Of a DNA stretch of 64,000 nt, positions 40,601-51,376 are shown piece after piece; positions within the stretch are counted from its first letter, which is position 1; every line of letters starts with the position of its first letter. The DNA comes from Mesostigma viride. Taxonomy: Eukaryota; Streptophyta; Mesostigmatophyceae; Mesostigmatales; Mesostigmataceae. The notes below the pieces were generated by a model, which saw only the letters and a list, made by a program, of their open reading frames with translations, was not told where the DNA came from and made no database searches. The position numbers and the translations under genes are program-made. Location: positions 1,314,996 to 1,378,995 of the forward strand of contig RPFO01000164.1 in NCBI GenBank assembly GCA_009746045.1, given 5' to 3'.

Positions 40601-43600
40601 GGGCGGACAGGCAGGTGAGCGAGCGCACGGGCGGGCAGGTGGGTGGGTCGGTCGGGAGGTGCATGGCGGGAACAGTGGGAGACAACGGTAGAGAAGGGGG
40701 GGGGGGGGAGGGGGGGGGGGAAGAGAAGGGCATAGAAAGGGAGGTCAGAGGGGAGGAAGAAGGGAAGCGAGTGTGCGGGAAAGACATGCATGGGTACAGA
40801 AGGAGCTCAGCGCAGCCTTGTGAGTGACAGAAAACACGTTTGGAACAAAATGGTGGGTGCAAGGCTACAGAGAAGTGCGGTAGGATCCACACTACCACAC
40901 ACAGCCTTATAATTGAACTGGAACATCACGACACGGCTGGGTACACGTCAAGTCACCACAAGTCACTCTCTCTGCGCTCCCCCCCCCCCCCCCCCCCCTC
41001 CCCTTCCCCCCCCAACCCGCATCCCCAACCCCACATGGGTGGGAATCCCCAATCATGTGGGTGTTTGTGCACATCGTACCTTGTTGCCTCCATCGCTGTC
41101 AAAAAACGGGGCTACATGCCGGCACTCGCGGTGGTGCATATACGTGCCCAGAACCAGCGCCAAACAGGATAGCTGCGGATAGCCATGTGATTAGGCCACA
41201 TGAACAGGCATGCAATGGGTGCATGGACACAGGAATGGTAGCGGGTCCCGTGAGCAGCGCAACCTGACTTGGTGGGGCCATGGATGGTTTTAACGGGGGC
41301 AGGGCGCGGGGGCAGAGGGCAGGCGATTCCAGAGAGATAGCTGAGTGGTAATTATAGCAACGGGTCTGCCAACCAACAGCTTATACCTAGCACATGCGCG
41401 TCATGTACAGGTATGCTGGGAAACTGCCCCGGTTGTAAAGCATGTGTGGGAAACCCGCATCAAGGCACCATGTACTGCAACAGGACGCGGATGCCAAGGA
41501 TTTGGACCCGGCCCCTAGCATTCGCCCTGTCTGCGACATACCAGCATGAGATCAGCAAACGGTGGCGCCATGACACGATCGGGTGCGTTGATACACAAAA
41601 AGGCGGCAACAGCACAAGGCTGATGCTCAGAAAGAAAGCATAGCGACCATGAATTTCATCCGTGGCTTTCCTAGAGGTGTGTGCATCGAAAAATGGCGCT
41701 GCATGCATGCGGTGTGATGCATGCATGGGGAAGGAACACAGGGTGCCACGCATCACAAGCTCCTGGAGGGAAACAATCTGTGCAGCACGGGCCAGCATTA
41801 AGGCCACCAGCAGACCCCTTCCCCCACCCTACCACCTGTCAAATAGTGCATCATCATTCTGACATTCTCCTATACAATCATCTCCAGAACAAATCCACAC
41901 TCCCACACTCTCAAGCTACAAATTACTGCATGCACACCACGCAAATACGAACCAGTGCATACCATCTCTGCCATCATGAGCCACTGCATGCGACCACGCA
42001 GCGCCCCTTCCCCCCCACGAACCTGCAACGTGGCCGCGAGGGGCCCCACCCCCTTGTGCAGAAATAATCGCCAGTGCCGCACGGACCACGCCCCACGCCC
42101 ACCCTTTCCGTGGCCCTGCTGCACCTCGCGTTGCTGCAGCCACACAGATAGCATCATCATCGGACCGCAGAGCGCCAGGTAGCTCCCCCATAGGATGGCC
42201 AGCTGCCAGCAGTGGTCGCCGGGGGCGAGCCCAAAGCTGCGAGCAGACAAAGCATTGCCACATGCAGACAAGAGAGAACAATCAGAAGTAGGTGCACGGC
42301 AAACTCCAGGCATTGGGAACACACAGTAGTCCCAACAAAAGTAAAACCAGCGCATCCCAAGCCATGTTGTGGGGCAAGCCCAGGGATGAGCCAGCCCGCA
42401 CGTGCCTAGGGCGACGAGCAGCTTAGTCCTCTGCTACCATTGGGCCCAACCAGTGCCATGGATCGCTGTCGGGCGGCCATCTGGCTGGCTGGATGGGCTG
42501 CACCCTGCTCGAGCGTACGCCTTATCCTTGCACTTTCCATTCCATGGCGGCGCGGCAAAGGTACAGGTGCAATAACCTAATCAAACGCCCAACAGCTACA
42601 GGGGCGCCAAGGCAGAGACGCACCCAACCCAGATCATCATGTGGCTGAGTAAAGGAGTGCCGGACCAGACCATCACGTGGCTGAGTGAAGGAGTGCCAGA
42701 CCAGACCATCACGTGGCTGAGTAAAGGAGTGCCGGACCAGACCCTCACGTGGCTGAGAGCCGGTCTGGCCATGGGGAGGCTACGCTAGCATCTGCAGGGA
42801 GGGTGGTGTTTCCGACTGCTGTCTGGCCGATGATGACAAACTTGTATTACCGATATTATGGATATTTTCTCACAAGATACTTTTCAGCAGTAAGGCCATG
42901 GCGTACGAGGTCATGCAGGCTGGACTCGGGAGGGGTGTCACCAATGCCATAAACCACATGCCATGAATCTGGTAACGAGTCGAATCCCTCATTGATCCCT
43001 CAAGTACGGCTTTCTAGTGCCCCCAAAGCGTTTCCCACGCAGGGGCCACATCAGGGTAGGTTAGACTGTCCACAGGGATGACATATGCTGCTATTCATGC
43101 ATGAGGAGAATATACACTTTAAAGCCATGCAACTTGCTGGATAAACTGCAAACAAACACACACATGCACGCACACGCACACGCACACGCACACGCACACG
43201 CACACGCACACGCACACGCACACGCACACGCACACGCACACGCACACGCACACGCACACGCACACGCACACGCACACGCACACGCACACGCACACGCACA
43301 CGCACACGCACACGCACACGCACACGCACACGCACACGCACACGCACACGCACACGCACACGCACACGCACACGCACACGCACACGCACACGCACACGCA
43401 CACGCACAAACGCACAAACGCACACGCACACGCGCGTGCGCACACACACACATACACACACACCAATTTGCGCCTAGTTTGTGCTGCCGCTCTCGTATCC
43501 GTGGCTTTGTCATTTCTCCATGAATGTATGCCAATTAAACAGAAGCTACACTGCACATGCATGCGGGGTCAGGTCCATGGCGAGGTCAGGTCCATGGCGA

Positions 43601-43833
43601 GGTCAGGTCCATGACAAGAGGGAGGCAACATCAGGGCAACATCCACCCAGGTAAAGGGCAAAGTCTTGCAGGGATACGAGAAATTGAAGGTATGCTACCC
43701 ACCCATAGATTGCTACCAGCACGGGCAGCAACACCTGTGCAAAGCCGGCCTGGAGGACAGGGGCCAGACGCCGATGCCACCGCATGCCCAGTGACGTACG
43801 ATCCTCCTCATCGATAATGGCGGATGACTGCAT
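31617..43833 (-). CDS. Membrane-bound class I 3',5'-cyclic-nucleotide phosphodiesterase
   Basis: Hydrolyses cAMP and/or cGMP to the 5'-monophosphate. Thirteen minus exons: 43703-43833, 42023-42236, 41469-41777 (least certain), 41080-41172, 40304-40552, 38716-39690, 38145-38173, 36085-36286, 35069-35147, 34129-34467, 33385-33490, 32681-32828, 31617-31775. All phases agree; 1,010 residues. Residues 1-332 hold about seven hydrophobic segments (for example WVAVVATMFALLIALPALSG), so the protein is membrane-anchored. Residues 333-657 are a Ser/Gly-rich linker. The catalytic domain follows: WNFEVVELAASTGNRPLSAI, PNPYHSNVHMADVTSN (proton-donor and metal His), GALIHDYNHPGVNNDFL (metal HD), YNDKSPLENHH, ALKVADIGHSAK (metal Asp), EEFYLQGDKE, GLPVSPFMDR and SQLGFYEYIVLP with the invariant nucleotide-binding Gln. 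All metal ligands are present. No GAF or cyclase domain is seen, so substrate choice is unknown. Confidence 0.92.
31792..31974. repeat. (GGGT)n array in PDE intron 12
   Basis: About 183 bp of GGGT, 17 bp upstream (in transcript sense) of the last PDE exon. The pre-mRNA is CCCA-rich here, so the array could act as an extended pyrimidine-rich tract next to the acceptor. Confidence 0.97.
33501..33856. repeat. (GGGA)n array in PDE intron 10
   Basis: About 356 bp of GGGA with GGA slips, starting within about 10 bp of the acceptor of exon 33385-33490. The transcript strand is TCCC-rich, again resembling a very long polypyrimidine tract. Confidence 0.97.
35872..36016. repeat. (TGCTGCC)n heptanucleotide array
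   Basis: About 20 perfect heptamers in the intron between exons 36085-36286 and 35069-35147, with decayed copies to 36065. Confidence 0.96.
37045..37170. repeat. About 34-bp tandem repeat in PDE intron
   Basis: Three to four imperfect copies built on GCATCCTTGACACGAGTGCA followed by CATGCGAGGGGTG. Lies in the intron between exons 38145-38173 and 36085-36286. Confidence 0.85.
37690..37985. repeat. 20-bp minisatellite in PDE intron
   Basis: About 15 copies of AGTACGCCATGCAACACTGT with ACGCC/ACACC/CCACC variants, in the same intron as the 34-bp repeat. The VAWRTTVLHG-type frames are repeat translations. Confidence 0.95.
42636..42759. repeat. 36-bp tandem repeat in PDE intron 1
   Basis: About 3.5 copies of CATCATGTGGCTGAGTAAAG plus GAGTGCCGGACCAGAC with few differences. 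Confidence 0.92.
43155..43450. repeat. (CACACG)n hexanucleotide array in PDE intron 1
   Basis: Near-perfect hexamers over about 280 bp, ending in a CA-rich tail. Alternating purine-pyrimidine, so Z-DNA-prone. Gives AHAHA/VRVRV/CVCVC frames that are not genes. Confidence 0.97.
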
Positions 43834-44984
43834 GGTCAATACCAAAGTCACATGATGGTCAAATAAAAAGGTTTGTATTCTGTTACACTTCAAGAAATTG
43901 CAAGGATTGACGGACCCAATTCCATGTGTCAAACTCATCGCAGGACAGTTTCCTGAGACGGAAGCTCACCTCGTGAACTTGCGAGGATACAGCCCGGTCC
44001 TCGTTGGTAACTCGATCTACTGGCATGACTTCGGGAGGTCAGACCATGTTCCGATAAGCGTCAGCCTAACGACTTCCGTAAGCCGGATGCCTACCATTCT
44101 TAAACCATAACCGGTGTTAACGGCAACCATACAGAGAACGGGTGCAGGGCACAAGTCGCATTAACGCAGTGGCGCGTTCCTGGCCGCTCCCTTTGCGTAA
44201 TGAGACTTATAAGTCGTCTCCTCAGCCTCGCACGACATTGAAGGCAAGTCCTAAATACCAGCAGAAGATTGCACCTTTCGATTGCGGCGCCGAAACTTGA
44301 GAATTCTCATGCCACCGGCTATCGAGCCTGTGCTGTTTGCCCAAAACCGTGGATGCGCCACTGGTCGTGCATACGTGAAACAACCTGGATAAACCGAGGG
44401 CTGTACATTTAACCAAGCCTACTTGGTTGAAGAAGACCGCGCCCGGGCACCACGTGCACGTTTGTTGCGTGTTGGATTGTCATCCTAATTGACCAGCAGC
44501 CCCCCAGGCCCTAACTGCTGCAGGTTCCTTGCAGTGTAGCAGAATGTTTGTTGCGATGTTGACCTTTTTTTTTTTTCACCTGGGTTTATGGAACCAGGTC
44601 ACATAACTGCGCGGTAATACTAAATACAGCCACAGCAGTATGTTGGTTCAGCTGACAGGAAACCTTAAGTCGAGTTGCTCATCACATACTTGGCGCCGGG
44701 GACAACCAAACTAAATCGATTACGATAACGCGTACGATCCTGGTATGAATATGCAATTTCATATGACAGCTTTAGCGTGTTACAAAAGTGAACCATAGTT
44801 TTCCAACTATCGAGTCGGGGTAAAATAACGTCTAGTCCAAAGTCGAAGATGTACCGAAGATGTTGTCCACCAGCGATGGAGCATGGGAGTTCATCGTTCA
44901 TCACTTGTTCTATCGAGTCGTATCGGGTCTCGTCTAATGGTGCATATCTGCTGCCAGCGGATTTATGCTACAACCAAGCCAGGC

Positions 44985-45238
44985 ACAAGCCGGTTTTTGC
45001 TGTGACATATTCTTCTGGCGTAAAACTGCACTAACTGCCGACTGTCCGTTCAGTCGTGATTCTGATTTTCCTGTCAGCAACCAGATCTCCTACAATATTT
45101 TGCTGATATGAACAAGCCGGTTTTTGCCGTGACATATTCTTCTGGCGTAAAACTGCACTAACTGCCGACTGTCCGTTCAGTCGTGATTCTGATTTTCCTG
45201 TCAGCAACCAGATCTCCTACAATATTTTGCTGATATGA
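44985..45238. repeat. 127-bp tandem duplication
   Basis: Units 44985-45111 and 45112-45238 differ at one position seen (TTTGCTGTGAC/TTTGCCGTGAC). Each begins ACAAGCCGGTTTTTG and ends TGCTGATATGA. Near identity points to a recent event. Confidence 0.93.
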
Positions 45239-45898
45239 ACATGAGGCCGAGAAGACTTAGACCGGGTTTATACGAATTTTATTAAAAGGTTGGGCTCAAG
45301 TCACCGTGCACGGAGGCATACGGCGCGTGTGGGGAACAGTACGAAGACGTTATAAGGTGGACGGCAAAATCTTTCAGTCGAGATTCTCCCGCCAACTTTA
45401 TTTTATGTTGCCGAGTAGCCCTGCAGTAGGTCGGTAATTTTTAACACTCCGTCTGTGAACTTATACAGTAACGGGTGTGGCCCGTAATTTTTCGTAGAAT
45501 GCAGAATCGCGCCAAATGCGGGCGCCGGAGCGTCGCGCCGAATCTGGAAAAACGGTTCGATGGGATCCGAGATCCAATGCTGGGCTATTTGAATATATTT
45601 TAAATATTTTTTTTGGATAACAAATATTGGTGAATTGCACGTTGCCATATGAGGGGGTTTGGCTACAAACGTTAACAAAAAAGGGGTGATGAGATGGTTC
45701 TAAATTGGGGTATGATGATTTCTGGCCTGCGCTGGTTGTCTCTTTGATAAAGTTGAGGGCACCAAAAACCTCCTAAACCCAAAAGTACACTACATAATGG
45801 ACGCTTGGTGAGAAATTCAGCATCAATCATGCACAAGCTTCCAAATATCTAGGCACTCAAACCATTACGGGTGACACCCGTAATAAGAACTAGAATGC

Positions 45899-46250
45899 TC
45901 CATTCTAGCCTTTGGGTGTGCCATTCATGTGGCATGACCATCTGTGGTACCATGGCACATCCTCTCATTAGAGGATGATATGGTGATGAAATGGGCACAT
46001 AGGACATGCTTTTGCACAAGAAATATTTTACTAAAGCTATCAAATGTAGGCGGGGCACAATGAGGGTTCAACCCATAGGGTGCACCGGCATGCGGCTATG
46101 GGTCAAATGCGCCGTGCATGTGGCATAGTGGCCGTCTATGGTGTCATGGCACATCCTCTCTATTTTGAAATGATATGGTGTTGAAATGGATACATAGGAT
46201 GATGCTATTTTACAAGAAATATGATTACTAAAGCTATCAAATATAGGGCA
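45899..46250. repeat. Diverged tandem duplication, about 200-bp unit
   Basis: 45910-46050 and 46115-46248 share CATGGCACATCCTCTC, GATATGGTG.TGAAATGG and ACTAAAGCTATCAAAT in order, with clear divergence. An old duplication or satellite remnant. Confidence 0.75.
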
Positions 46251-47230
46251 CTTGTAATGAGGGGCCAGCTCATAGCATGCACCATGCTATATAAACAAAT
46301 GCATAGATAATAACCCACCGCTCGTGGTCCAGCACAACTGTCAATGCATACGACGGCAACACATGTAAATCCACGACGTGGTGCAAGTCCACATTCTGAA
46401 AATGTTGAAAAGAAAGGCATCGCCATATCATCATCCTAATCATCGTATGTGCCTGTCTGGCAGGCAAACGCATACGACGCAACAATATAGCCTGAGAAAC
46501 TCATGGCCACGTGCATACCATGAATGTCCGGGAACATCGATTAACCGCAAGTATCTTTCGGGCCTTGCGAGGTTTCCCCGCGATACGGTTAGCATGGCAA
46601 GGCACGGCATGCTCCCCAAGGGACCGCACACACACATGCACGGCTGGGGCTGTCGCAAAGCACTGCAGGCAGTAATAGCCTGCCATGGGTATTGCGGCAT
46701 GTTACTACGAGGAATCCACAGCCTCTATATACAAACACGCAAAAGGTTCATGCATTATAATGACAGTTGTGAACTTCCAAGCGCTTAACTTCGCAAACCA
46801 TGCCCAAATACCTATTCAATTATCAGAGTTTATGACAAGGTGTCGGTTGCTGTTAAGGTAGCCGGCACATGAATAGCATCAGGCAAGATATGTATACAAG
46901 CATGAATGGACACCCATACCCAGTTCTCTAAACCTCTACCTCGCTTTGGGGGACCGTCTTGCAAGGCTTGCTTGTGACATGGGCAACGTAGCAGCCGGAA
47001 CTGTCATGCATCTTAGAGAAAGCACCCACGTTTACGCAACGGGGCGCAGCCGGCGGCGCGCAGAGCTTAGCATTATGCAGTAACCTGCCTTGAAGTCACA
47101 CCGGCCATGTGCCGTGATCACATGTGATAAAAACTGGCAGATTTACAAACCAAAAGTTGCCATAAACCTTCTCCCAGCCGGATGCAGGTAATCTTCACAC
47201 GCCTCGACACCCGGAATCATGAAGCGCGCA

Positions 47231-47728
47231 CTAGCTACTGAAGGTCCCGTCCTCCACGGGCCACCTTTTCTTGAGCATGAAGTACATAACCTCAGCGACA
47301 CTGCCTGGCCGGGTGAGGTCTTCTCCCACTACGTAAGGTTCGCTACCCATCGCCTCGAGTGAAATCTGAATTCCTTGCTGCTCCTTGCTCCTTCGACCAA
47401 GCAGGACCCTACGTGATAAAGTTGTCTTGATCAATCAATCGCCCAACACGGCCGCCAAAAATCCTGATTTAAAGCCGAGGCTCACAGCCCAACCATCAAG
47501 GACTGCGGACAGTTCATCGCCAGTGCCAAGATTAGGAGCACCCGAGGATACCTCGGCATACGACATCGCGACCGAAGCAGTCGTGACGAAAAGACAGTCT
47601 CCTTCTGCAGCCGACGTTGCTAGCATTTGCCTGCATCTGCACCGAACGTTGTTGGCATTCGGCGGTCCGATTGAAAGCCCAAGAAAGTCCAAAAAAGCAC
47701 CTTTTTCCATGGGGTGGCCACGGAGCAT
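47231..47728 (-). pseudogene. Open frame of about 165 codons broken by one TGA
   Basis: A minus frame from 47728 runs 97 codons, meets TGA at 47435-47437 and continues in the same frame for 67 codons to 47231. The second part includes EAMGSEPYVVGEDLTRPGSV and AEVMYFMLKKRWPVED, which look like conserved protein. A dehydrogenase-like C-terminus was considered but is not supported. It may be a decayed gene, an exon pair around an unseen intron, or chance. Confidence 0.3.
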
Positions 47729-48545
47729 CTGACATGGGGTGGCCGTGAAAATTAGATATTCTTTTAGGCCTTCAAGTCAGCTTTCATCCTATCCAATAAA
47801 AAGCGCATTCTGACAATTAGTTCAATAGTAACCACCAATAGAGTAACCATGCCTCCATTACGGGCCACGCCCGTAATACGGGCCACGCCCGTAATTACAG
47901 ACGGAGTGTTAACAGACCCCTCCGCTCCGTGCGCACCCATTCAGGCCGTTTTATTAAAAATCGGACCCATTTTAACTTGAACTAGGTACCGCCGTACCAA
48001 GTTCGTACACAGCGGCGCCACCACCAAATTTTCGGGTGGTTATGGGAGTTACGTTAGCGTTACGCGATCCGATCTTGCTACGGCCGCATCGATCCCCGCC
48101 TTGATGGCTTGCCTCGAGGAGCACCGCTGTTACGTCGCGTAACAATTCGTTGTAGTTACGGACGTAAATTAGGTCCTTGGCCTCGGTTGTTCCTAGGTTA
48201 CGTGCAGTTCTAGTTTGGACATGATTGTCCCCGTAACAGTACTGTGGTATAGTGGGTGCCTTTGGGCGCCGCGCCGCGTACTATATTAGTGATCCTTATC
48301 CTTTTGTAGAATGTAGTGGACAGGCGTGCATCTGTGCACCTGCTTGTGTTTCTGTGTTTCTGCAGGCGAGGGCCAGTTCGGCCCGAGCCTGTTGGACCGT
48401 TGGTGACCATTTATGCACGTTCCACTCCTTGTGTGGTCACTCGGCGTGTGTTAAATGAATTAACACATTTAGGCTTGGGTCACGGCAGTGTAGTTGTGTT
48501 TCCTTCCTCTATTCCTGGAGTAAACGGGTTTTGGTAAATGGTTGT

Positions 48546-48905
48546 ATGGCGTATTATAGCAACACTTACGTTAATGCATTGAGATCAGCTCCGTCACGTT
48601 CGTCTTTCGCCAGAGGGTTAAGTAGAGGAGGCCTGACCAGTTTAGGTAGTATCAGGCCCATTAGAGGTAGAGGTGGAGGTAGATATCCGCGGCGTAACAA
48701 TGGTATCGGAGGAACTTCAGTAGGTAGTGAACGAGACGACTATCCCTTGCCACATACACCTTTTCAAGACCCCTTCCGCGTCCAGGAACAAGAAGTCGAC
48801 ACTTCCTTGATAGGTAATGGGCGGGTCGCCTTCAAGCTAGGAGCGTCGTGCTGCCCGTTTCGGGACACGCTTTACCTAGAAGCTAGACCTGCTCACAGCG
48901 GATAA
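48546..48905 (+). CDS. Small ORF, Arg/Gly-rich, unknown
   Basis: 119 codons from the first ATG, starting MAYYSNTYVNALRSAPSRSS, with an RG-rich stretch (RPIRGRGGGRYPRR) like nucleic-acid-binding proteins. First of three small + ORFs at 48.5-49.9 kb with 100-330 bp gaps. No family recognised. It could be a gag-like or accessory ORF of a mobile element, or a chance frame. Confidence 0.35.
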   Translation: MAYYSNTYVNALRSAPSRSSFARGLSRGGLTSLGSIRPIRGRGGGRYPRRNNGIGGTSVGSERDDYPLPHTPFQDPFRVQEQEVDTSLIGNGRVAFKLGASCCPFRDTLYLEARPAHSG

Positions 48906-49232
48906 ATCCTTTCGTAGTTAGCCTGTCCTTCGCCTTGTTTTCCTGCTTACGGTTGTTTCCTGCCTTAGATCGGGGAGTATTACTGTTCGGAGACGATTAG
49001 CGTCGCCGTACCTACACCTTTTTCCTTGTGCTGCTGCTTTATTAGACGGCCGCACCCGCAGAGTTACGGGGCGCTGTGTTAGGACGAGCGCTGGGATATC
49101 CGGCCGCTGACTTAGGACGAGAGCTGGAAACTCCCGCCCTCCTTCTTCTTTCGGTGATCCAGATCGTCAAGCTAAGTCGCCTACCCCTACCTCGTCTAGC
49201 TTGACATCACAAGACACGCCAGGTGAGTTATC

Positions 49233-49625
49233 ATGAGTCAACGTCGTGTTTTTACTGCGCCTTCCCATTCATCTAGTGATAATAGTTTAGCTAAGTATTA
49301 CGTGGTTATTACCCCTCAATGGTCAGCCATTTTCCTCTCTTGGTCAGATGCTAGGAAGATAGTGCAAAACCGTACATATAATGTAATTAGGTATAAGAAA
49401 TTTGTTACCTTCGAGGAAGCTCAACAATTCCTTATAGACCATAGCGTATCAGATCTAGGCCTACACGTACGTTCTACTCCTCATGGTCGCCCTCCTGTAG
49501 AAGCTCTAGACTTTGCTACCCCTCCTTCGTCTCCCCCTAAGAGGGCTGCATCCTCTTCTAGCTTAGATACTCCTCTCACCTTGGAATTCGGTTCCCTATC
49601 CATTACTGTTGTTAAAAAGGATTGA
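49233..49625 (+). CDS. Small protein with RNase H1-N/viroplasmin-like domain
   Basis: 130 residues, ATG at 49233, TGA at 49623. Residues about 21-68 (KYYVVITPQWSAIFLSWSDA, RKIVQNRTYNV, YKKFVTFEEAQQFL) fit the pattern YxVxxGxxxGIxxSWxExxxxVxxxxxxxxKxFxTxxEAxxFL of the N-terminal hybrid-binding domain of RNase H1, also called the caulimovirus viroplasmin domain. This domain binds RNA/DNA hybrids or dsRNA and appears in RNases H and in retroelement and pararetrovirus proteins. The rest is Pro/Ser-rich. No RNase H catalytic domain follows. With the flanking small ORFs it suggests part of a retroelement, but no reverse transcriptase is present. Confidence 0.5.
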   Translation: MSQRRVFTAPSHSSSDNSLAKYYVVITPQWSAIFLSWSDARKIVQNRTYNVIRYKKFVTFEEAQQFLIDHSVSDLGLHVRSTPHGRPPVEALDFATPPSSPPKRAASSSSLDTPLTLEFGSLSITVVKKD

Positions 49626-49718
49626 TTTTAATTTTGTTCCTGCTGCAGATCTTCAAGGTTTTTCCTTTTTCTTTTGTTGCTTTCTTCTTTTGATTCCTAT
49701 TCCTTTACGTAATTAAAG

Positions 49719-49916
49719 ATGGATCCAGTGGGTGGAGATATGTCGCCTATACCTACCAATAATAATAATAATAATAATACTAATAACATTAACAATAACA
49801 ATACTCGTGGTAACCGACGGGACTCCGTGGAAACGGTACACCATCTCACTCCTCAAGGGGAGGCCCACACTAAATCACTAATCGAAAATTACTTGGGAAA
49901 TGTTGTCTCGGGCTGA
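49719..49916 (+). CDS. Small ORF with Asn run, unknown
   Basis: 65 codons starting MDPVGGDMSP, with an Asn-rich stretch from AAT/AAC triplets, then ETVHHLTPQGEAHTKSLIEN. Third of the small ORF series. May be a chance frame. Confidence 0.25.
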   Translation: MDPVGGDMSPIPTNNNNNNNTNNINNNNTRGNRRDSVETVHHLTPQGEAHTKSLIENYLGNVVSG

Positions 49917-50941
49917 TGGACATGTGTGCCCCTCAATTGCGGAGTTAAATTGGATGTATAATTGAATGAAATACATTATTACATTCCATGCATCGATGCT
50001 CGAGTCATCGCGATATCTGAATATCTTACATAATTACAGACCCATCAATTGGAAGATCAGAAAGCTCCAGTGCATCTGCTCTACGACCGGACGTCTCAAT
50101 CGTACGTAGTGCTTTCGAGTTATAATTACCCTCAATGTATGTCTGGAAAATCCACGTGCAGGCAGTGTCAAATGCATGGTATATGAACTAGTTATGTACA
50201 TGTCAAGATGATGACAGTCAAGCGAGGCCATACATGTTGACGGACAAGTGAGCCTGTAGACCTACGTCGATCCCCAGTTCCTCGATGTCGTGCGCAGCCC
50301 CGATATCATCAGATTTCCAATCCCCAACGGCCGTCGGCTCCGCAAAATCCACGTTCGCGATTAAACAGTGCAACCGCGAGGGCCGTTCTAACTTGTAATC
50401 CACCTATATAATGGGCTCCGTCTCGTCACCGTGCGTTCGCATCAACAGGACAGCCACGGGTGTCGCGACGTCTCGGACGCTGTGCACTACACGCATCATC
50501 TCGGTCATCGCAGCCGTCGAGCACGTCACAAGCATCAATTATTCTCTGGACGAATTCTCGTGACCGTGTTGATATTAATGTCTGCCAACTTCACGACTGT
50601 GAACAGCAGCCTCACGCACGTCCGGTCCATCCGACTCCGTCAGGCGGTGTTGCGAATGGCGTCCTGCGTGCAAAAACCAGTACATGAAGGACAATAATGT
50701 TAGCCCGTTAGACAGATTTGTCTGTGGTTCCGCTTACAGCAGTACTAATCACCCGTTACGCGGATTTCGGGCAAGTGGGTATCCTCCTACATTACATGTA
50801 TCCAATTATGGACGGGAGATTTAAAATGGGAAACAAGTATCAGCGAACCCAGAATCAAGGTATCCACGCAACGGTTTTGAAGAAACGGCTATGTACATAT
50901 AGACACAATGAACTGAACAAAACTTTAGTAGCTCACTCGTC

Positions 50942-51075
50942 GTTCACTTGTTAGTCGTAACGGAGGCAGTCATTCAGTCAGTTTGCAAGTTCAGTTGGCA
51001 AGTACGGAAACACACGCAAGTGCGTAACGGAGGCAGTCAGTCAGTCAGTTTGCAAGTGCAGTTGGCAAGTACGGA
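50942..51075. repeat. About 68-bp tandem duplication
   Basis: Two copies built on GTAACGGAGGCAGTCAxTCA, GTCAGTTTGCAAGT, CAGTTGGCAAGTACGGA, with a few differences. Confidence 0.88.
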
Positions 51076-51376
51076 CCACCAACCGCGTGTGTACGTCCAT
51101 GATATCGCAATATAATCAAGAATAACAGGGAACGGTTAATGTATCCTTTACGCAGCTTTTTCGTTCAGGGCATGTTGAAATAACGAAAGTGGGGTCAGGT
51201 GTTCGAACCTTCCAAGTGCCGAATTTTTTACGAACCAGCGCATTCACGAACCTTGCACTGGGGACGCGGTGGACGTGTACCATTACCCCGGCCTAATTCT
51301 AGCATTGTACACAAGGGGCGGTGGCTAGCAGTAAAGAAGGGCATCCTAGTCATAACGCTGGGCAAGTTTAAAAGCA

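Larger units (their letters stand above)
43834..47230. other. Gene-poor region upstream of the phosphodiesterase
   Basis: No coding exon recognised. It contains the 127-bp duplication, the inverted-repeat pair arm and the diverged 200-bp duplication listed separately. The PDE promoter must lie near 43.9-44.2 kb; no clear TATA box was seen. Confidence 0.45.
45434..47915. other. Inverted-repeat pair, possible ends of a 2.5-kb DNA element
   Basis: Left arm 45434-45490 contains TAACACTCCGTCTGT then ACGGGTGTGGCCCGTAAT. Right arm 47857-47915, reversed, contains TAACACTCCGTCTGT then ACGGGCGTGGCCCGTA twice. Each arm also carries its own short palindrome. A third related palindrome (ATTACGGGTGACACCCGTAAT split around 45864-45884) lies between them. 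No transposase frame was recognised inside and no target-site duplication was confirmed. Confidence 0.4.

Noticed and set aside
43051..43562. Frames of 140-147 codons on both strands
   Set aside because: Translation of the CACACG hexamer array in PDE intron 1.
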